Below, piece by piece: positions 15,745-24,643 of a stretch of DNA of 64,000 bases. The notes under the pieces are model-generated. The model ran no database searches. It was not told the DNA's origin and saw nothing but the letters and a program-made list of their open reading frames with translations. The DNA is taken from contig NZ_QEKH01000018.1 in NCBI RefSeq assembly GCF_003096415.1, positions 1 through 64,000 on the forward strand. The letters run 5' to 3'. How positions within the stretch are numbered: the stretch's first letter is position 1; the number at the start of each line of letters is the position of its first letter. Origin of the DNA: Victivallis vadensis (GTDB lineage: Bacteria > Verrucomicrobiota > Lentisphaeria > Victivallales > Victivallaceae). The position numbers and the translations under genes were made by a program.

Positions 15745-16596
15745 ATGATGGCGATTCTGCTGGCGCTGGGGTGTCTGATCTGTTCGGCGTTGAATGATTT
15801 TCTGTTCAAACTGTTCGCGGGCCGCCAGGGGCCGCGCGGCATGTTCATCACGGTCATCGGCTGCGTATGGCTGCTGGCTCTGCTGGCGATGCCGGTGGAA
15901 TGGGAACGCAATACCGAAGCAACCGTGCTGTGGGGAATGATTTCCGGCTTCTTTTCTCTGACGGCCAACCTGCTGCTGATCGAAGCGATGGAACATCAGA
16001 GCGCCGGGATCTGTTCGACCATATACCGGCTCAATCTGGTTGCGGTGGTGATCGGGGCCTGCTGGCTGCTGGGCGAAACGTTGACGGCGATTCAGGGCTG
16101 CGGGGTCGTATTCGCGGCGGCGACGGTGTGTTGTTTCCTGTCGTGGGAAAAACACGGCGGGGAGCGGACGGCGTGGCTCGGCTTCTGGCTGGTGCTGATT
16201 GCGTCGCTGCTGCGCGCCGGGATGGGGCTGAGCTACAAATACGGATTCCGGCAGGGGGCTGATCCGAATGGCGTAGTGCTGCTGAACAGCCTGTTCTGGA
16301 TTGCGGGCGGAGTCGTTTACTCGTTCTGCCGGGAGAAAATGCCGGGGCGGAAACCGGATTGGCGGTTGCTCGGCTTCGGCGTCCTCTCCGGGATTCTGGT
16401 GACGGGGATCGTGTTTTTCATGGCGGCGGCGTTGCGCTGCGGCAAGGCGAGCGTGGTGCTGCCGATTGCGCAGATGAGCTTTCTCGGCACGCTGGGGCTG
16501 AGCGCGGCGATCCTGAAGGAAAAGCTCGATTGGCGCAAATGCGCCGGTATCGGCTGCGGTATGCTCGCGATTCTGTTCCTGAGCATCGAAGGCTGA
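15745..16596 (+). CDS. EamA/DMT-family transporter
   Basis: This 283-residue inner-membrane protein has about ten hydrophobic helices in two five-helix halves, as in drug/metabolite transporters. The second half has the conserved terminal pattern of a GTLGLSAAILKEKLDW segment followed by a last helix. It probably moves a small metabolite or sugar derivative. The start is the ATG at 15745 (or 15748) after AAGAGGCG. It is divergent from the XRE-cupin gene and shares its operator-like repeats, which suggests that the transporter's substrate or a product is the regulator's ligand. It converges with the ABC permease gene, with one base between stop codons. Confidence 0.85.
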   Translation: MMAILLALGCLICSALNDFLFKLFAGRQGPRGMFITVIGCVWLLALLAMPVEWERNTEATVLWGMISGFFSLTANLLLIEAMEHQSAGICSTIYRLNLVAVVIGACWLLGETLTAIQGCGVVFAAATVCCFLSWEKHGGERTAWLGFWLVLIASLLRAGMGLSYKYGFRQGADPNGVVLLNSLFWIAGGVVYSFCREKMPGRKPDWRLLGFGVLSGILVTGIVFFMAAALRCGKASVVLPIAQMSFLGTLGLSAAILKEKLDWRKCAGIGCGMLAILFLSIEG

Positions 16597-16597
16597 A

Positions 16598-17695
16598 TCA
16601 GTCCAGCTTCTTTTTGAAGAACCAGCCGGCGAAAAGCAGCGAGACAACGGTCAGCGCGACCAGCGGCAGCAGGTTTTCCAGCGCGACGCTGAACGGCATC
16701 GCCTTCAGGAAGATGCCGCGGATGATGACCAGAAAGTAACGCAGCGGGTCGAGCAGCGACAGATATTGCAGCCACTGCGGCATGTTTTCGACCGGCGTGG
16801 CATAGCCGGAGATCATCACCGCCGGAACCGCGAACGCGAAAGCTCCGAGAATCGCCTGCTGCTGGGTCTTGCACAGCGCGGAGATGAAAAGTCCGATTCC
16901 GGTCACGGAGGTGATGAAGATCACGATCGACAAATAGAGCAGCCCGCCGCTGCCGGTGAAGGGGAGCCGGAAGCACCAGACCGCCGCGAGGATCATGCCG
17001 GTCGCCTGAACGAGGCCGATCAGCAGCGACGGCACGGTCTTGCCGATCAGGATCTCGGTGCTGCTCAGCGGCGAAACCAGAATCTGGTCGAAAGTGCCGA
17101 ACTCCCGTTCGCGCGCGACCGACAGCGCCGGGATGGTGATTCCCATGACCATGCACAGAATGCCGATCAGGCAGGGGAGCGTGAAATACATATAGTCGAG
17201 GTTCGGGTTGTACCAGTTGCGGACCAGCAGCGGCTGAAGTTCGGCGGCCTGCCCGGTATCGGCGCGGAACGAGGCGAGAATCCGGTTCGCGTAGCCGTTC
17301 ACGATCTGGGCGACGTTGCTGCGGCGTCCGTCGAAGAGCAGTTGCACCTTGACCGGTTCGCCGGCGGCGAGCTTGCGGCTGAAGTCGTCCGGGATGGAGA
17401 GCACCATCACCCCTTTCTGCGCGTCGAGGAACTGTTTCAGGCTGCGCGGATTGTCGAGGCTGGTCAGCTTGATGAAGGAGGGGGAGAATTCAAAGCGCCG
17501 CACCAGCTGCCGCGACGCTTCGCCGGAGTCGCGGTTGTAGACGCCCATCGAGATGTTCTTGACCTCCAGCGTCGAAGCGAAGGAGAAGACGACCAGCTGC
17601 ATGATCGGCGGCACGATGATGATGATCCGGGTTTTCCGGTCGCGCAGCAGGATTTGCAGCTCTTTGACGATCAGGGTTTTGATTCGGTTCCACAT
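16598..17695 (-). CDS. ABC-2 type permease (YbhR/YbhS-like), distal
   Basis: This 365-residue permease has one N-terminal transmembrane helix (IIIIVPPIMQLVVFSF), a large periplasmic domain of about 140 residues, and five C-terminal helices with the ABC-2 signature (EREFGTFDQILVSPLSSTEILIGKTVP). It forms an export channel with the permease at 17701 and the double ATPase. It is the last gene of the four-gene operon and starts five bases after the end of the preceding permease. The set resembles E. coli ybhGFSR, which exports drugs and sodium or lithium. Its own substrate is unknown. Confidence 0.88.
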   Translation of the reverse strand: MWNRIKTLIVKELQILLRDRKTRIIIIVPPIMQLVVFSFASTLEVKNISMGVYNRDSGEASRQLVRRFEFSPSFIKLTSLDNPRSLKQFLDAQKGVMVLSIPDDFSRKLAAGEPVKVQLLFDGRRSNVAQIVNGYANRILASFRADTGQAAELQPLLVRNWYNPNLDYMYFTLPCLIGILCMVMGITIPALSVAREREFGTFDQILVSPLSSTEILIGKTVPSLLIGLVQATGMILAAVWCFRLPFTGSGGLLYLSIVIFITSVTGIGLFISALCKTQQQAILGAFAFAVPAVMISGYATPVENMPQWLQYLSLLDPLRYFLVIIRGIFLKAMPFSVALENLLPLVALTVVSLLFAGWFFKKKLD

Positions 17696-17700
17696 CGCGG

Positions 17701-18816
17701 TTACTCCAAATTGGGCCGGGTCAGGAGAAAAGTCAGCCCCAGCAGCAGCGCGCCGACCGCTGCCATGTAGGCCATATTCGGAATCAGCAGCGCCGGAACG
17801 TTCCCGACCAGGAAAAGGCTGTGCAGACAGGTGATGAAGTATTTGGCCGGTATGATGTTGCAGATGTACTGGATCCAGGCCGGCATCGAACTGATTTCAA
17901 AGATGAAGCCGGAGAGCATCAGGCTCGGCATGAAAGCCGCCAGAAACGCGATCTGGCAGGCGACGAACTGGTTTTTCGCGACGGTCGAGATGAAAAGCCC
18001 CAGCCCCAGCGCCGAAAACAGGAACACCGCTCCCGACGCGCCGAGGAGCAGGAAGCTCCCCCGGAACGGCACGTGGAACACCAGAATGATCGCCGCCACC
18101 GACAGCGTCAGCGACAGCATCCCGAGCAGAAAATACGGAACCAGCTTGCCGAGCAGCAGTTCGCCGCGGGTCACGGCGGTGCTGAGCAGCGCTTCCATCG
18201 TGCCGCGCTCCCATTCGCGCGAGATCACCAGCGCGGTCAGCAGCGTGCCGATCAGCGTCATGATCAGCGCCAGCGCGCCGGGCAGCAGGAAGTGGCGGCT
18301 CTCCAGCTCCGGGTTGTACCAGATGCGGGTTTCGGAGTCGGGCGTCGGCGTGAGCGTTCCGCCGGTCAGCGCCTGATGCTGGCCGAACCAGACCGCCCAG
18401 ACTCCCTGCGCGTAGTTCTGCACGAAATTGGCGGTGTTGGGCTCGCTGCCGTCGGTGATGACCTCCAGCGGCTTGATTTCGCCCTGCCGGAGCTTTTCCC
18501 CGAACCGGCGCGGAATGATCACGATTCCCCGGATATGGCCTGCCACCAGATCGCGCTCGAAGGCGCGGCGGTCGGCGCTGACCCGGCTTTCGAAGTGGGA
18601 GTTGGCGAGAAAGGCTCCGGCCAGCGAACGGGCCGGGGCGGAGTCGTCCTCAAGGATCACCGCGATTTTCAGGTGGTTCATATCGAGCGACACCGCATAG
18701 GTGAAGATGATGATCAGGATGATCGGCAGCACGAAGGCGATCAGGATGCTGCTCGGATCGCGGACGATCTGGCGGCACTCCTTGCTGAACAATGCGGCGA
18801 AGCGGCTGAATTTCAT
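17701..18816 (-). CDS. ABC-2 type permease (YbhR/YbhS-like), proximal
   Basis: This 371-residue membrane protein has the same plan as its neighbour: an N-terminal helix (SILIAFVLPIILIIIFTYAV), a periplasmic domain, and a C-terminal helical bundle with SREWERGTMEALLSTAVTRG. Its ATG overlaps the stop of the double ATPase gene (ATGA), so translation is coupled. The two permeases are divergent in sequence but alike in layout and should form a heterodimeric transmembrane part. Confidence 0.88.
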   Translation of the reverse strand: MKFSRFAALFSKECRQIVRDPSSILIAFVLPIILIIIFTYAVSLDMNHLKIAVILEDDSAPARSLAGAFLANSHFESRVSADRRAFERDLVAGHIRGIVIIPRRFGEKLRQGEIKPLEVITDGSEPNTANFVQNYAQGVWAVWFGQHQALTGGTLTPTPDSETRIWYNPELESRHFLLPGALALIMTLIGTLLTALVISREWERGTMEALLSTAVTRGELLLGKLVPYFLLGMLSLTLSVAAIILVFHVPFRGSFLLLGASGAVFLFSALGLGLFISTVAKNQFVACQIAFLAAFMPSLMLSGFIFEISSMPAWIQYICNIIPAKYFITCLHSLFLVGNVPALLIPNMAYMAAVGALLLGLTFLLTRPNLE

Positions 18817-20546
18817 CGGGACGCCTCCTGCCGGTCGGACTCCTGCACCAGCCTGATGAAAGCGTCCTCCATCGACGGATCGGGACAGTCGGCGGACCTG
18901 ACCTGTTCCTTGAGTTCGTCGGGCGTGCCGGTGGCGATCGCGCGCCCGCGATAGACGAGGGCGATCCGGTCGCAGTATTCGGCTTCGTCCATGAAATGGG
19001 TGGTGATCAGCACCGTGACCCCCTTGTCGACCAGCGCATTGATATGCGTCCAGAACTCCCGGCGGGTGACCGGCGAAACGCCGGAGGTCGGTTCGTCGAG
19101 GAAGAGCACCGCCGGCTTGTGCATCACCGCGCAGGCCAGCGCCAGCCGCTGCCTGATGCCGAGCGGCAGGTCGCCCGCGTTCGCTTTCAGGTAGGGGGCG
19201 AAATGGAACGCATCGACCATGCCGTCGATCTCCCGGTCGCGGTCGCGGCCGGTCAGCCCGTAGATTCCGGCGAAGAAACGCAGGTTCTGCAGCAAATTCA
19301 GCCCGTCGTACTGGGAAAATTTCTGCGCCATGTAACCGAGCTGCCGCCGCGCCTCCGGCCCGCTTCGCTGCAGGTCGGCGCCGTTGATTTCGGCGGAGCC
19401 GGAGGTCGGACGCAGCAGGCCGCAGAGCATTTTGAAGGTGGTGGATTTGCCCGCGCCGTTGGGGCCGAGCAACCCGAAGATTTCGCCGCGCCGGATCCGG
19501 AAGTCGATCCGGTCGGCGGCGGTGAAACTGCCGTAACGCTTGACCAGCGTATGGGCCGCCGCGACGGTGGCGCCGTCGTCGGGAAGCGGTTCGAAGCGTT
19601 CCGCGAGTTCGGAGCGCCCGCCGGGACCGCCGCCGAGGATATCGATGAAGGCGTCCTCGAAGCGGGGCTGGACCGGAATCAGCTCGCGTGCGTCGCGCTC
19701 CACCCCAAGGGAAGCGAGGGAAGGGCAGGGGGCGTCGGCGGCGAACACCAGCCGCAGCGCGCTGCCCTGAATCACGCCGTCGATCACGCCGGGCTTGTCC
19801 AGCAGCCGGGCGAGCAGCTTGCGGCGGTCGCCCTCAATGCCGCGCAGCAGCCGGACCCGGTCCTGCAATCTGCCGGTCAGCTCGGCGGGCGGGCCGGAAA
19901 AAAGCAGTTTCGATTCGTTGAGCAGCAGTACGCTCTCACACCGCTCCGCCTCATCGAGATAGCTGGTGGACCAGAGCACGGTCATCTCGCCGTCGAGCAG
20001 CGCATTGACCATGCTCCACAGCTCGCGGCGGGAGATCGGATCGACGCCGACGCCCGGCTCGTCAAGCAGCAGCAGCCGGGGGCGGCCGAGCAGCGAACAC
20101 GCGAGGCCGAGCTTCTGCTTCATGCCGCCGGAGAGCGCTCCCGCGAGCCGCCCGGTGAAACGGGCGAGATCGGTGAATTCCAGCATCTTTTCGAACTGCC
20201 GCTGCCGTTCGTTCTCCGGCACGTCGTGGAGCCTGGCGTAGAGCCGCAGGTTTTCCAATACGGTCAGGTCCTCGTAGAGGCCGAACTTCTGCGGCATGTA
20301 GCCGATGAAGCCGGCCAGTTTCGCGCGTTCGCGGGCGGCGTCGAAGCCGTTGACCCTTACCGTGCCGCGTGTGGGAGCAAGCAGTCCGTTGATCAGCCGG
20401 ATCAAGGTGGTTTTTCCGGCTCCGTCCGGGCCGACCAGGCCGGTGATCCGGCCTTTGGCCAGCGAGGCGGTGAGGTTGTCGATCGCGGTTTCGCCCCGGA
20501 ACTCCTTGCGGATGCGGTCGATTTCGACGAGGGCGGGCATGGTCAC
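18813..20546 (-). CDS. ABC transporter ATPase with two nucleotide-binding domains (YbhF-like)
   Basis: This 577-residue protein carries two fused ABC ATPase domains. Domain 1 has Walker A GPDGAGKTT, signature LSGGMKQ and Walker B LLLLDEPGVGVDP. Domain 2 has Walker A GPNGAGKST, a diverged signature PLGIRQR in place of LSGGQ, and VLFLDEPTSGVSP. This arrangement matches YbhF. It powers the two permeases encoded downstream and overlaps both neighbours by four bases. A fused pair of ATPases with a heterodimeric channel fits an asymmetric exporter in which one site may be weaker. Confidence 0.92.
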   Translation of the reverse strand: MTMPALVEIDRIRKEFRGETAIDNLTASLAKGRITGLVGPDGAGKTTLIRLINGLLAPTRGTVRVNGFDAARERAKLAGFIGYMPQKFGLYEDLTVLENLRLYARLHDVPENERQRQFEKMLEFTDLARFTGRLAGALSGGMKQKLGLACSLLGRPRLLLLDEPGVGVDPISRRELWSMVNALLDGEMTVLWSTSYLDEAERCESVLLLNESKLLFSGPPAELTGRLQDRVRLLRGIEGDRRKLLARLLDKPGVIDGVIQGSALRLVFAADAPCPSLASLGVERDARELIPVQPRFEDAFIDILGGGPGGRSELAERFEPLPDDGATVAAAHTLVKRYGSFTAADRIDFRIRRGEIFGLLGPNGAGKSTTFKMLCGLLRPTSGSAEINGADLQRSGPEARRQLGYMAQKFSQYDGLNLLQNLRFFAGIYGLTGRDRDREIDGMVDAFHFAPYLKANAGDLPLGIRQRLALACAVMHKPAVLFLDEPTSGVSPVTRREFWTHINALVDKGVTVLITTHFMDEAEYCDRIALVYRGRAIATGTPDELKEQVRSADCPDPSMEDAFIRLVQESDRQEASR

Positions 20547-21538
20547 TGCTCCGCCGGGACGATTTTGACGGTGACCGGCATCCCCTGCAACAGATTGCCC
20601 GCGCCGTTTTCGGCGACGATCCGGATACGGTAGACCAGGTCGGTACGCAGCGTCGCGGTTTCGACGCTCTTGGGGGTGAACTCAGCGACCGGGCTGATGA
20701 AGCCGATCCTGCCGGTGCCCGCCGGACGGTCCGGTTGGCTGTCTATATAGATTTCGACCTCCATGCCGGGACGGATCCGTCCCAGCAGCGGCTCCGGCAC
20801 ATAGGCGCGAATCCATACCGGGGTATCGAGCGTTTCGGTGATCACTCCGGTTCCGGCCGCGACGATTGCTCCCGGCTCCTTGATCCGGGTCTGCACCACT
20901 CCGGCCTCGGGGGCGGTCAGCGTGCAGTCCTTCAGGTCGAGTTCGCGGGCGGAAACGGCGGCCTGCGCCGCGGCCAGCTGGGCCTCCGCTGCGCGGATCT
21001 CCTCGATCCGGTAACCGCGCTCCAGCAGCTGCAATTGCGCCTGCGCAAACTCCAGTTCAGCGGCGGTCTGGTCGCGCCTGGCGAGGGTCTCGTCGTACTC
21101 CTTGTCGGCGACGGCCTGCGTCTTGACCAGCTCCTCGTTGCGTTTATGCTGGGCGTTCGCGTTGCGCAACGCGGCTGTGAAGCCCTTGACCGCCGCGCGG
21201 GCGCGGGCGATCTCCTCGGGACGGTTCCCGTTGCGGCGCTTGGTCAGTTCGGCTTCCGCCTCCGCCAGTTTGGCGCGGGCAAGCTCCAGCTCGGAACGGT
21301 AAGGCGCGGAGTCGAGACGGGCGATCACTTCTCCCGTCTTGATCCGGTCGCCTTCGTCGACCAGGATTTCCAGAATGCGCCCGGATACCCGGAAACCCAG
21401 TGTGACCTGCCGGGTATCCACATTCCCGTACAGGATCAGCTGTTCCGGCGTTTCCGAAACGGCATACCGGTGATAAATGAAAATTCCCGCCGTCAGTACC
21501 AGCAGGACGGCAACGGCCGATATCAGCTTCTTCTTCAT
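20543..21538 (-). CDS. HlyD-type periplasmic adaptor (YbhG-like)
   Basis: This 331-residue membrane fusion protein has one N-terminal transmembrane helix (LISAVAVLLVLTAGIF), a biotinyl-lipoyl-like half (VDEGDRIKTGEVIARLDS), an alpha-helical hairpin of about 110 residues rich in alanine and glutamate, the second lipoyl half (TLTAPEAGVVQTRIKEPG), and a beta-barrel. It bridges the ABC exporter to an outer-membrane channel. The ATG at 21536-21538 follows AGCGAGGTGCGT. It heads the operon, whose promoter lies at 21570-21599. No TolC is in this operon; two TolC-like genes occur later in the window. Confidence 0.9.
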   Translation of the reverse strand: MKKKLISAVAVLLVLTAGIFIYHRYAVSETPEQLILYGNVDTRQVTLGFRVSGRILEILVDEGDRIKTGEVIARLDSAPYRSELELARAKLAEAEAELTKRRNGNRPEEIARARAAVKGFTAALRNANAQHKRNEELVKTQAVADKEYDETLARRDQTAAELEFAQAQLQLLERGYRIEEIRAAEAQLAAAQAAVSARELDLKDCTLTAPEAGVVQTRIKEPGAIVAAGTGVITETLDTPVWIRAYVPEPLLGRIRPGMEVEIYIDSQPDRPAGTGRIGFISPVAEFTPKSVETATLRTDLVYRIRIVAENGAGNLLQGMPVTVKIVPAEQ

Positions 21539-21569
21539 ACGCACCTCGCTCTCTCACTCTCTCTCTGAT

Positions 21570-21599
21570 ATAATATTGCCGTTTCCGCAAAATTGTCAA
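21570..21599 (-). promoter_or_regulatory. Promoter of YbhGFSR-like operon
   Basis: On the minus strand TTGACA (21594-21599) and TATTAT (21570-21575) are 18 bases apart. A GA-rich leader follows before the adaptor gene's start codon. Confidence 0.65.
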
Positions 21600-21612
21600 T
21601 AGCGGGTGCAGG

Positions 21613-21647
21613 AAAAAACGCCGGCCGGAGCGGTTCCGGTCGGCGTC
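21613..21647 (-). terminator. Rho-independent terminator after sialate esterase gene
   Basis: A GC-rich stem (21618-21628 with 21636-21646) is followed on the minus strand by six T. It lies 20 bases past the stop of the esterase gene and just before the promoter of the next operon. Confidence 0.85.
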
Positions 21648-21666
21648 TGATGCGGAGAAAACGGGA

Positions 21667-24588
21667 TTATTCCATCTCCGCGAGCACGTAAAGCATCGCC
21701 TGCTTGTAGTTTCTGGCGGCGCCGGAGAAGGTCCAGTCCGGATTTTTCTCCGGCTGATTGCCGATGCCGAGGTCGGCGTTGCCGCCGGTCGTGAAGTTGT
21801 TGTAGGCGAAAACGGTCTGCTTTTCCAGGAAATTATGGATCTGCATCGAACCGTAGCGGCCGTCATTGTTGCGGGCGTCGCCGAAGTCGAAGGTCGCATC
21901 GGAAGCGCCGGGAATGTTTTTGGCATTCTTCTGGGCATAATTATGGGGCCAGAATTCGATGTTGCCCTTTTCGAATTTGCCGCTCTTGACCGATTCGACG
22001 TTGCTCTTGACTTCGAGGTTGGCGACTTTCTGCTGGAACACCGCGCCGGCGGAGAAGGTCGGCACGCCGATTTTGGCGGTTTCCGGGGTGAACGCATCCA
22101 TCGAAACCGTCACGAAGCTCTCCTTGCCGTCGTTGCCGGTCAGCTTCGCGACGTAGGCGACGCGCCTGACCTTGCCGTCGAGCACTTCGGAAGCGTCATA
22201 CTCATAGTTGACCCGCTGGCCGCCGCTGAAGCCGGAGCCGCTCTTGAGGTTGTAGGCATAGACGAGCTTCAGCGCATCGGTTTCGGGAGCGACCTTGCGG
22301 ATCTCTTCACGGATGGCGGGTTCTTTCTTCTCGAGTTCCGCGAGCCGGGCGGCTTTCAGCTTTGCGAGTTCCTCCGGGGAAGCGGCCTTTACGAATACGT
22401 AGAGCGTGGCTTCCTTGTAGTTCCGGGCGCTGCTGGAGAAGGTCCAGTCGGGTTCTTTGCCGGCGCAGTTGCCGATGCCGAGGTCGGCGTTGCCGCCGGC
22501 GGAGAAGTTATTGTACGCGAACACCGTCTGGCGGGCGCGGTTGTTGTGGATCTGCATCGAACCGTAGCCGACCTGCGGCTGGTTGATCTGGTCGCCGCAG
22601 TCGTAACGCCGGTCATCGGCGCCGGGAATCCGCTTCTCGTTGCGGGGACCGTAGTTGTTGGGCCAGAATTCGATGTTGCCGTCGCCGATTTTTCCGGTCT
22701 GGACGCCGGGCACGTTGGTCTGGACCTCGAGGTCGCGCACAATGGTCTGGAACGTCGCGCCGGCCGATTTCACCGGCACGCCGAGCTGGGCCGCGTTCTG
22801 GGTGAACGGAGCCATCGCCGCGCTCATCCACGAAACGGTGCCGTCATTGGCGACCAGCTTGGCCAGATAGATGACCCGCTGGATCTTGCCGGCGACCTTG
22901 GAACTGTTGTCGACGGTGTAGTTGACTTTGGTCTTGTCGCCGAAGCCGGAACCGCTCTTGAGGTTGTACTCGTAGACGAGCTGGTCGTTCTTCTTGTAGT
23001 AGGCGAGGATGTCGTCGAAGGTCAGCCCGTTTTCGATGCGGAACGCGCCGAGCGGCAGGCCGGCTTCATTGAAGAGATTGCCTTCGGCGGTCTGCTTCCA
23101 CATATAGCGGAGCAGCTGGGGCTCCTGAACCTGATCGGAGCTGACCGCAAGTTCGGCGCCGCGGATTTCGGCCTTGGCCGGAACATAGGAGCCGTCGGCC
23201 GCCGCGACTTCGAAATTCATCACCGGCTTGTTGTCTTTGGTCTTCCAGCTCTCGACGTTTTCAAACGTGAGGATGAATTTGCCGTTTTCGATTCTGGAGG
23301 ATTTCAGCTTCGGCGAATCGGCCTTCAGGTCGCTTTTTCCATAGTCGCGCTTCAGCGCGAGCAGCGCGAGGCGCTTGCCGACCGTCTCCTTGTCGGCGGG
23401 ATGGATGTCGCTGATGTTGCCGACGTCGTTGATCACCGCCATGCCCGCGTCTTTCGTCTTGTCGGCGAAGGCCTGCTGGGCTTCCCAGACCCTGGGCAGC
23501 CGGGTCGCGTCGCCGCCGTAGTTGAACGGGGCAAGCTGGGCGAAATAAAGCTTGAAATCTGGATTCCGGAAAATCTGTTTCCAGCCTTTCAGCAGCGCTT
23601 CCATCTTCTTTTCATACAGTGCGCCGTCACCGAGGTTGGCTTCGCCCTGATACCAGATCGCGCCGCGCATTGCGAAGGGCACGAAAGGATAGAGCATGCG
23701 GTTGTAAAGCACCGTCGGCTGCTGATGGTTCTCGTAGGGTTTCAGCTCCGGCGGGAAAGCGGGCGGCTGCGGGACGGGCTGGTTCTTGGCGGCCGCGTCC
23801 TGATATTTGGCCAGCCACTCCTGATAGTCCCGGACCACCTTGGCGTTGATTTCCTGATAATCTTTCGTGCCGGGAAGTTTGGCGTTCACGCTTCGGGCGA
23901 TATTGGCCAGCTCCGGTACCGCTTCAAAACCGGCAGGCGGAGTCCACGGTTCGATCCGGGTGCCGCCCCAGTGGGAGCTGATCAGGCCGATCGGAATATC
24001 GAGCGCCTTGAAAAGCTCGCGGCCGAAAAAGAAACCGGCGGCCGAAAACGGAGCGATATTGTCCGGGCGGACCGGCTGCCAGCTCATCTTGAAATCGTCG
24101 CGCGGGAACTGGCTCCAGCCGTAGGGCCTCATCTGGGCGATGCGGATCAGCGGATAGTTGGATTCCGCCGCGACTTTATCGCCGTTGTAGTGGCGGAAAC
24201 GCGCGTTGCCGCCCCAGAGCGGCATCTCCATATTGGACTGGCCGCTGCACAGCCACACTTCACCGACCAGCACGTTGTTGACCGTGACGGCGTTGTCCTT
24301 GCCGGCGGCTTCGAGTTTGCGGTTCTCCTTGCTGGCCGAAAGAGGAGCGAGCTTGACCATCCATTTGCCGTCGTCGGCGGCTTTGGCGCTGACGCTCTGG
24401 TCGGCGAATTTCACCGTGACCTCCTCGCCCGGATCAGCCTTGCCCCAGACCGGGACCGGCATTTCGCGCTGAAGCACCATGTTGTCGGCGAAGACCGGAG
24501 CAAGCTCCACTTTCGCCTCCGCCGCAAGGCCGCAGAGCATCACTGCGGCGGCGGGCAGCATCCATCTGGTTCTGAATGTACCTGTCAT
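21667..24588 (-). CDS. Sialate O-acetylesterase-like SGNH protein with two C-terminal repeat domains
   Basis: This 973-residue secreted protein has a signal peptide of MTGTFRTRWMLPAAAVMLCG ending near AAEA. An SGNH/GDSL esterase core follows with LCSGQSNMEM (nucleophile serine), a jelly-roll-like start (VFADNMVLQREMPVPVWGKA) and IHPADKETVG supplying the Asp/His pair. The C-terminal half has two tandem domains of about 190 residues, each opening YNLKSGSGF and closing NADLGIGN...DWTFS..ARNYK. The ATG at 24586-24588 follows AGGAGGAAGGGA; an in-frame extension to 24675 has no support. It would deacetylate sialic acids or other acetylated glycans outside the cell. It follows ispG by 55 bases, a neighbour with no obvious link. 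Confidence 0.87.
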   Translation of the reverse strand: MTGTFRTRWMLPAAAVMLCGLAAEAKVELAPVFADNMVLQREMPVPVWGKADPGEEVTVKFADQSVSAKAADDGKWMVKLAPLSASKENRKLEAAGKDNAVTVNNVLVGEVWLCSGQSNMEMPLWGGNARFRHYNGDKVAAESNYPLIRIAQMRPYGWSQFPRDDFKMSWQPVRPDNIAPFSAAGFFFGRELFKALDIPIGLISSHWGGTRIEPWTPPAGFEAVPELANIARSVNAKLPGTKDYQEINAKVVRDYQEWLAKYQDAAAKNQPVPQPPAFPPELKPYENHQQPTVLYNRMLYPFVPFAMRGAIWYQGEANLGDGALYEKKMEALLKGWKQIFRNPDFKLYFAQLAPFNYGGDATRLPRVWEAQQAFADKTKDAGMAVINDVGNISDIHPADKETVGKRLALLALKRDYGKSDLKADSPKLKSSRIENGKFILTFENVESWKTKDNKPVMNFEVAAADGSYVPAKAEIRGAELAVSSDQVQEPQLLRYMWKQTAEGNLFNEAGLPLGAFRIENGLTFDDILAYYKKNDQLVYEYNLKSGSGFGDKTKVNYTVDNSSKVAGKIQRVIYLAKLVANDGTVSWMSAAMAPFTQNAAQLGVPVKSAGATFQTIVRDLEVQTNVPGVQTGKIGDGNIEFWPNNYGPRNEKRIPGADDRRYDCGDQINQPQVGYGSMQIHNNRARQTVFAYNNFSAGGNADLGIGNCAGKEPDWTFSSSARNYKEATLYVFVKAASPEELAKLKAARLAELEKKEPAIREEIRKVAPETDALKLVYAYNLKSGSGFSGGQRVNYEYDASEVLDGKVRRVAYVAKLTGNDGKESFVTVSMDAFTPETAKIGVPTFSAGAVFQQKVANLEVKSNVESVKSGKFEKGNIEFWPHNYAQKNAKNIPGASDATFDFGDARNNDGRYGSMQIHNFLEKQTVFAYNNFTTGGNADLGIGNQPEKNPDWTFSGAARNYKQAMLYVLAEME

Positions 24589-24643
24589 TCCCTTCCTCCT
24601 TCTGTGTTTTTCCGGGAAGTTTCCCGGTATCTGTGGACGAATC

